Positions 60,523 through 64,000 of a stretch of DNA of 64,000 nt are shown piece by piece. Under the pieces are notes generated by a model. The model saw only the letters and a program-made list of their open reading frames with translations. It did not search any database and was not told the DNA's origin. Each line of letters begins with the position of its first letter. The stretch's first letter is position 1. The translations under genes were made by a program, and so were the position numbers. Location of the stretch: the NCBI GenBank assembly GCA_963819885.1, contig CAWFXV010000022.1:186001-250000 (forward strand), written 5' to 3'. This stretch comes from JACVRX01 sp963819885. Its GTDB lineage: Bacteria > Actinomycetota > Actinomycetes > Jiangellales > Jiangellaceae.

Positions 60523-60586
60523 TTCGCCTGGTGATGGCCTGTCGAACATGCGGAGCGCCCCTTGCCCTTTGGGCCGCTCGAGCAGA

Positions 60587-61036
60587 TCACGGTGACGAAT
60601 CCGCCCGAATCAAGGTGCCGCCGATCTCGCGGGACCGGCCACGGAACAGCGCGATGTACTCCATGTCCGCCGAGCCGGCGAGTCCGATGGTGACGTCGTA
60701 CACGCCGTTGCGTCCGTAGCGAGTGCGTTCGACGGCTTCGGCGACGAGGTTGTCACCGAGCCGAGCAGCGTTGACGAAGACGATGTCGCACGCCTGCGCG
60801 ACGGTGCTGCGGTTGTACGAATTGCACGCAAAGGCGAAGGCGGAGTCCGCGAGCGCGAAGACGAGGCCGCCGTGGCAGATGCCGTGCCCGTTGACCATGT
60901 CGGGCCGGACGGTCATGGACAGCCGGGCATAGCCGGGACGCACGTCGTCCAGCGTCATGCCCAGCGCCTGCGACGCGGCGTCGTCGGCCCACATCGCCGC
61001 GGCCGACTGTTCCGCGAGCAGCTGCGGGTCAACCAT
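60587..61036 (-). CDS. paaI: PaaI-type hot-dog thioesterase
   Basis: The 149-residue protein has the hot-dog thioesterase core MVNGHGICHGGLVFALADSA then FAFACNS, with Asp in ALADSAF, and YDVTIGLAGSADMEYIALFR. PaaI hydrolyses phenylacetyl-CoA ring-hydroxylated esters and frees stalled CoA in phenylacetate degradation. Its ATG overlaps the stop of the PaaH-like gene by 8 bases, so the two are co-translated. Other paa genes are not in the window. Confidence 0.85.
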   Translation of the reverse strand: MVDPQLLAEQSAAAMWADDAASQALGMTLDDVRPGYARLSMTVRPDMVNGHGICHGGLVFALADSAFAFACNSYNRSTVAQACDIVFVNAARLGDNLVAEAVERTRYGRNGVYDVTIGLAGSADMEYIALFRGRSREIGGTLIRADSSP

Positions 61037-62537
61037 GAGACGTCGCCGCTGCGCGCCGGCGAACCGCTTCCGTCACCCGATATCGGTGCGGGTCCTCGGC
61101 GGCGCCGAGGGCGGTGAGGACACCTTCGACCCACCGCCAGCCCACCGCGTCGCCCCATTCGATCGGCCCCAGCGGATAGTTGACGCCGAGCCGCATGGCC
61201 GTGTCGACGTCGTCAACGCTGGCCACGCCGGATTCGACGGCATCGGCACCAGACGCGGCCAGCATTGCGACCGTCCGCGCGACGACTAGGGCAGGGGTAT
61301 CAGGCAGGACGGTGACGTCGAGTCCAACTGCCTGCAGGCAGCCGATGGCAGCATCGACCGCAGCCGCTGGTGCGTCGGCGGGCGCCGCAATGGCGAGCCG
61401 GGTCGCGGTCGCGTAGTCGAGCGCGAGATCGACGAGCACGACCGTTTCACCCGACTCGGTCGATACGTCCGCAGCCTGCCGCCCGTCGGTGAGCCGCACC
61501 ACGACACCGGGCGCCGGCCGCAGCCGAACCGGGCCGAAATCCCTGGTCCGGATGCCCGCGAGGCCGGCATTGGCGAGTCGCTCGACCAGGGCATCGAGCG
61601 GATCGCCGGCACCGTTGACGACCAGTCGCCGAGGGGCAGGCTGTGACAGTGCAGTCGCCGGTGCTGGCCGCTGGTCACCCTCGAAGATTCCACGCCCCGA
61701 CTTCCGGCCGAGCCGTCCCTCAGCGACCAGCGACTGCTGGAGCGCCGAGGGCGCGAACCGGGGGTCGTGGTCGAATGCCTCCCAGATACTCCGGTTGACG
61801 GCGGCATTGACGTCCTGACCGATCAGGTCGGTGAGCTCGAAAGGACCCATCCGAAAGCCGCCGGCTTCTCGGAACAGCGCGTCGATCGTCGCTGGATCGG
61901 CGACGCCGGCTTCGAGCAGGAGAAACGCCTCACCATAGAACGGCCGGGCGACCCGGTTGACGATGAAGCCGGGCGTCGACGCGCACCGCACCGGTGTCTT
62001 GCCCCACGCCCGAGCTGTCGCGGCCAGCGTGTCGATGACCGCTGGGTCGGTCTGCGCCGCTGCCACTACTTCCACCAGCGGCAGCACAGTTGCTGGATTG
62101 AAGAAGTGCATACCGGCCACCCGCTGGGGCTTTGCCGTGCCGGCCGCAATCTGGGCAACATCCAGGGACGACGTGTTGGTCGCCAGGATCGTCGTGCCGT
62201 CGCAGACAGCTTCCAGTTCGGCGAACAACGCACGCTTGACGTCGAGATCCTCGACGACGGCTTCGACGACCAGGGCGCACCGATGCAGATCGGCGACGGA
62301 ACTGGCGGCGGCGAGGCGACCGATGGTGGCTCGGGCGGCCTCGTCGGTCAGCCGGCCTTTCGCCGCCGAACGGGTCAGCCTGTCCCGAGCCGCAGCGATC
62401 GCGGTGTCGGCCGCACCCGGAACCTCGTCGACGAGTAAGACCCGATGGCCGGCCCGGGCGGCGACCTCGGCAATTCCGCCGCCCATCGTGCCCGCCCCGA
62501 CGACGCCGATGATCGACGCCGGGCTGAGTGCGGCCAT
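61029..62537 (-). CDS. paaH: 3-hydroxyacyl-CoA dehydrogenase (PaaH-like)
   Basis: The 502-residue protein starts with the NAD fold IIGVVGAGTMGGGIAEVAAR, then LVVEAVVEDLDVKRALFAEL, NTSSLDVAQIA, the catalytic His in MHFFNPATVLPLVEVV, and two C-terminal helical domains (PGFIVNRVARPFYGEAFLLL and MRLGVNYPLGPIEWGD). It oxidises 3-hydroxyacyl-CoA to the 3-oxo form. The tandem C-domains match PaaH of phenylacetate catabolism. The ATG at 62537 begins the fold directly. Confidence 0.92.
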   Translation of the reverse strand: MAALSPASIIGVVGAGTMGGGIAEVAARAGHRVLLVDEVPGAADTAIAAARDRLTRSAAKGRLTDEAARATIGRLAAASSVADLHRCALVVEAVVEDLDVKRALFAELEAVCDGTTILATNTSSLDVAQIAAGTAKPQRVAGMHFFNPATVLPLVEVVAAAQTDPAVIDTLAATARAWGKTPVRCASTPGFIVNRVARPFYGEAFLLLEAGVADPATIDALFREAGGFRMGPFELTDLIGQDVNAAVNRSIWEAFDHDPRFAPSALQQSLVAEGRLGRKSGRGIFEGDQRPAPATALSQPAPRRLVVNGAGDPLDALVERLANAGLAGIRTRDFGPVRLRPAPGVVVRLTDGRQAADVSTESGETVVLVDLALDYATATRLAIAAPADAPAAAVDAAIGCLQAVGLDVTVLPDTPALVVARTVAMLAASGADAVESGVASVDDVDTAMRLGVNYPLGPIEWGDAVGWRWVEGVLTALGAAEDPHRYRVTEAVRRRAAATSHG

Positions 62538-62577
62538 GCGAGCGAGTTTCGCACGGCCGAGCCGCTTCGGCCGCAGC

Positions 62578-62642
62578 CGTGAAGATCGTCGTGTTCTACC
62601 GCGCCCGCCAATCCGCGCTGCGGCAACACGACAATCTTCACG
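62578..62642. repeat. Inverted repeat, 18-bp arms with one G-U pair
   Basis: CGTGAAGATCGTCGTGTT at 62578-62595 matches the inverse of 62625-62642 with a single G-U mismatch, with a 29-base spacer. It lies upstream of the PaaH-like gene and is followed by a second palindrome (62657-62750). Confidence 0.7.
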
Positions 62643-62656
62643 ATGGCTCAGCAGAG

Positions 62657-62750
62657 CAATTGGCACGTTGCGCTGTTCCACATTCCGGGCGAACCGGGCA
62701 CCGCAGCAACCGCTGAGCGGGCCAACCGCGACGGCGGACCGTGCCAATTG
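62657..62750. repeat. Inverted repeat, 11-bp perfect arms, downstream of the PLP decarboxylase gene
   Basis: CAATTGGCACG at 62657-62667 is inverted at 62740-62750 with a 72-base spacer. Arms share ATTGGCACG with 45554-45626. It lies between the start of the PaaH-like gene and the stop of the decarboxylase gene and may end the latter's transcription. Confidence 0.6.
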
Positions 62751-62785
62751 GGCGAAAGTGGTGGGCTTCTCCGTGGCCGTGTTCG

Positions 62786-64000
62786 TCAGCTATCAGTCCC
62801 GCCCGGCAGCTCGGATTGGGCGGACTTGATGATGGCCTCGACGCTGCGGGTGACGTCGTCGTCGGTGGTAGCCCACGAGCTGACGCTGATCCGCATGGCG
62901 GGTTTGCCGTGCCAGACGGTCCCGCCGCACCAGCACGTGCCGTCGGCCTGGATCGCCGCCACGATCCGGTCGGTGACGGCTGCGTCGCCGAACGAGACCA
63001 GGACTTGGTTGAGCACGACGTCGTTGAGGATGGCGAACCCGGCCGCCGACAACTCGGTGGCGAACCGGCGGGCCAGCCGGCAGTTACGTTCGATCAACTC
63101 GACCAGCCCGCTGCGGCCGAGCGACATGAGCGCGGCCCACACCTCGACCCCACGACCCCGCCGCGACATCTCTGGCGTGTAGTCGGACGGGTTGCGCTGG
63201 CCTCCTGCAGGCGGCAGGTACGCCGCCGACACCGACATAGCGGCTCGCAGTGCATCAGGATCGCGGACAAACGCGAGCCCGCTGTCGTACGGCACGTTGA
63301 GCCACTTGTGCGCGTCGGTCGCCCAGGAGTCGGCGTTTTCGATGCCGGCTGTCAAGTGCCGCAGGCTCGGCACTGCGGTCGCCCACAGCCCGAAGGCACC
63401 GTCGACATGGACCCAAGCAGCGCTCTCCCGAGCGCGCTCGCAGACTTCGCCGAGTGGGTCGACGGCGCCGGTGTTCACGTTTCCGGCCTGGGCGCAGACG
63501 ATGGTCGGCCCGGCCAGGTGGGGCATCTCACCAGCGCGCAGGCGCCCCTGATCGTCGACAGGAACGCGAACAACCCGGTTCCGGCCCAGGCCGAGCATCC
63601 CGAGCGCCTTGACCAGCGAGGAATGAACCTCGGCGCCGACGATCACGGTGATCGGCGGTGCCCCGAACAACCCGTCAGCTTCGACGTCCCACCCCGCCTG
63701 GGCGAGCACAGCATGCCGTGCTGCTGCCAATGCGGTGAAGTTCGCCACGGTCGCCCCGGTCGTGAACCCAGCGGCGGTTCCTTCCGGTAGCCCGAACAGT
63801 TCGACCAGCCAGCGCAACGACACCTCTTCCACCATGGAGGTCGCGGGTGCGACGGAACGGAAGGCCGTCTTCTGGTCCCAGGCACCTGCCAGCCAGCTCG
63901 CTGCGAGTGCGGCGGGGAGCGAGCCGCCGACGACGAAGCCGAAGAAGCGCGGCCCGGCCATCGCCGTCGTGGCTGGCGAAGCGGTCTCGTCCAGGATCCG
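62786..64000 (-). CDS. Group II PLP-dependent amino acid decarboxylase (cut by window end)
   Basis: The frame is open to the last base, so the N-terminus is missing. About 404 residues are visible. HVDGAFGLWA and the PLP lysine in ATDAHKWLNVPYDSGLAFVR are the hallmark of group II decarboxylases (DOPA, tryptophan, glutamate types). GFTTGATVANFTALAAARHA binds the cofactor phosphate. It converts an amino acid to its amine. The substrate cannot be told from the visible part. The visible ATG at 63961 is unlikely to be the start, since similarity continues upstream of it (SPATTAMAGPRFFGFV). Confidence 0.88.
   Translation of the reverse strand, partial: RILDETASPATTAMAGPRFFGFVVGGSLPAALAASWLAGAWDQKTAFRSVAPATSMVEEVSLRWLVELFGLPEGTAAGFTTGATVANFTALAAARHAVLAQAGWDVEADGLFGAPPITVIVGAEVHSSLVKALGMLGLGRNRVVRVPVDDQGRLRAGEMPHLAGPTIVCAQAGNVNTGAVDPLGEVCERARESAAWVHVDGAFGLWATAVPSLRHLTAGIENADSWATDAHKWLNVPYDSGLAFVRDPDALRAAMSVSAAYLPPAGGQRNPSDYTPEMSRRGRGVEVWAALMSLGRSGLVELIERNCRLARRFATELSAAGFAILNDVVLNQVLVSFGDAAVTDRIVAAIQADGTCWCGGTVWHGKPAMRISVSSWATTDDDVTRSVEAIIKSAQSELPGGTDS

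Noticed and set aside
1..64000. CRISPR arrays, tRNA/rRNA genes, transposases and tandem repeats
   Set aside because: No regularly spaced repeats, cloverleaf-like segments or transposase domains were seen while reading the window.

Overview
The window is high-GC DNA with many GTG/TTG starts, tightly packed short operons and hairpin terminators without U-tracts. The rpsF-ssb-rpsR-rplI-dnaB order, an SSI-type inhibitor, AAC(2')- and Erm(37)-like genes and many DUF families common in actinomycetes point to a chromosomal segment of a free-living actinobacterium. I cannot name the genus. I see no rRNA, tRNA, CRISPR array, transposase or prophage.

Layout. 0-5.3 kb: the end of an aldo/keto reductase, a large ATPase-LuxR regulator, an SSI-like lipoprotein, an AAA ATPase and a small membrane protein. 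5.4-13.4 kb: the ribosomal/replication cluster rpsF-ssb-rpsR-rplI, a MATE exporter, and dnaB interrupted in its P-loop by a 502-residue class 3 intein with a Cys-rich endonuclease, followed at once by a DUF2786 gene. 13.4-27.8 kb: an accessory strip with many gene relics (DHFR-like, YdeI-like, TfoX-like, a lipoprotein hydrolase, a 2'-5' RNA ligase, DUF1697) among VOC proteins, an ECF-type sigma factor overlapped antisense by a STAS gene, a methyltransferase, aac(2')-like, gamma-glutamyltransferase, a GH1 glucosidase, a DHA3-like MFS pump and an erm(37)-like methylase. 27.8-30.1 kb: a class F sortase/DUF4397/membrane-protein operon. 30.1-35.9 kb: a glycerol/dihydroxyacetone operon (glpF-dhaK-dhaL-dhaM) divergent from an IclR regulator. 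DhaM carries HPr and a complete Enzyme I, so the whole PEP-to-dihydroxyacetone relay may sit in one operon.

37-45.5 kb: GlsB-like stress protein, then a complete kdpFABCDE system with overlapping starts and putative KdpE direct repeats upstream. 45.6-52.7 kb: pirin, a GMC oxidoreductase, a glyoxalase-like protein, a fructosamine kinase plus low-molecular-weight phosphatase pair (probable protein deglycation), a holin-family membrane protein and an EamA exporter. 52.8-56.6 kb: aromatic aminotransferase, an unlisted 46-residue secreted peptide divergent from an XRE-TPR regulator, and a second EamA exporter. 56.8-64 kb: a 2-oxo acid dehydrogenase operon (E1 alpha, E1 beta, E2), paaH-paaI like genes and a PLP decarboxylase cut by the window end.

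The most interesting candidates are (i) the secreted peptide/XRE-TPR pair, which has the layout of a peptide-pheromone receptor system; (ii) the class 3 DnaB intein with a double zinc-ribbon-like insert; and (iii) a set of intergenic palindromic elements of about 40-95 bp scattered through the window.
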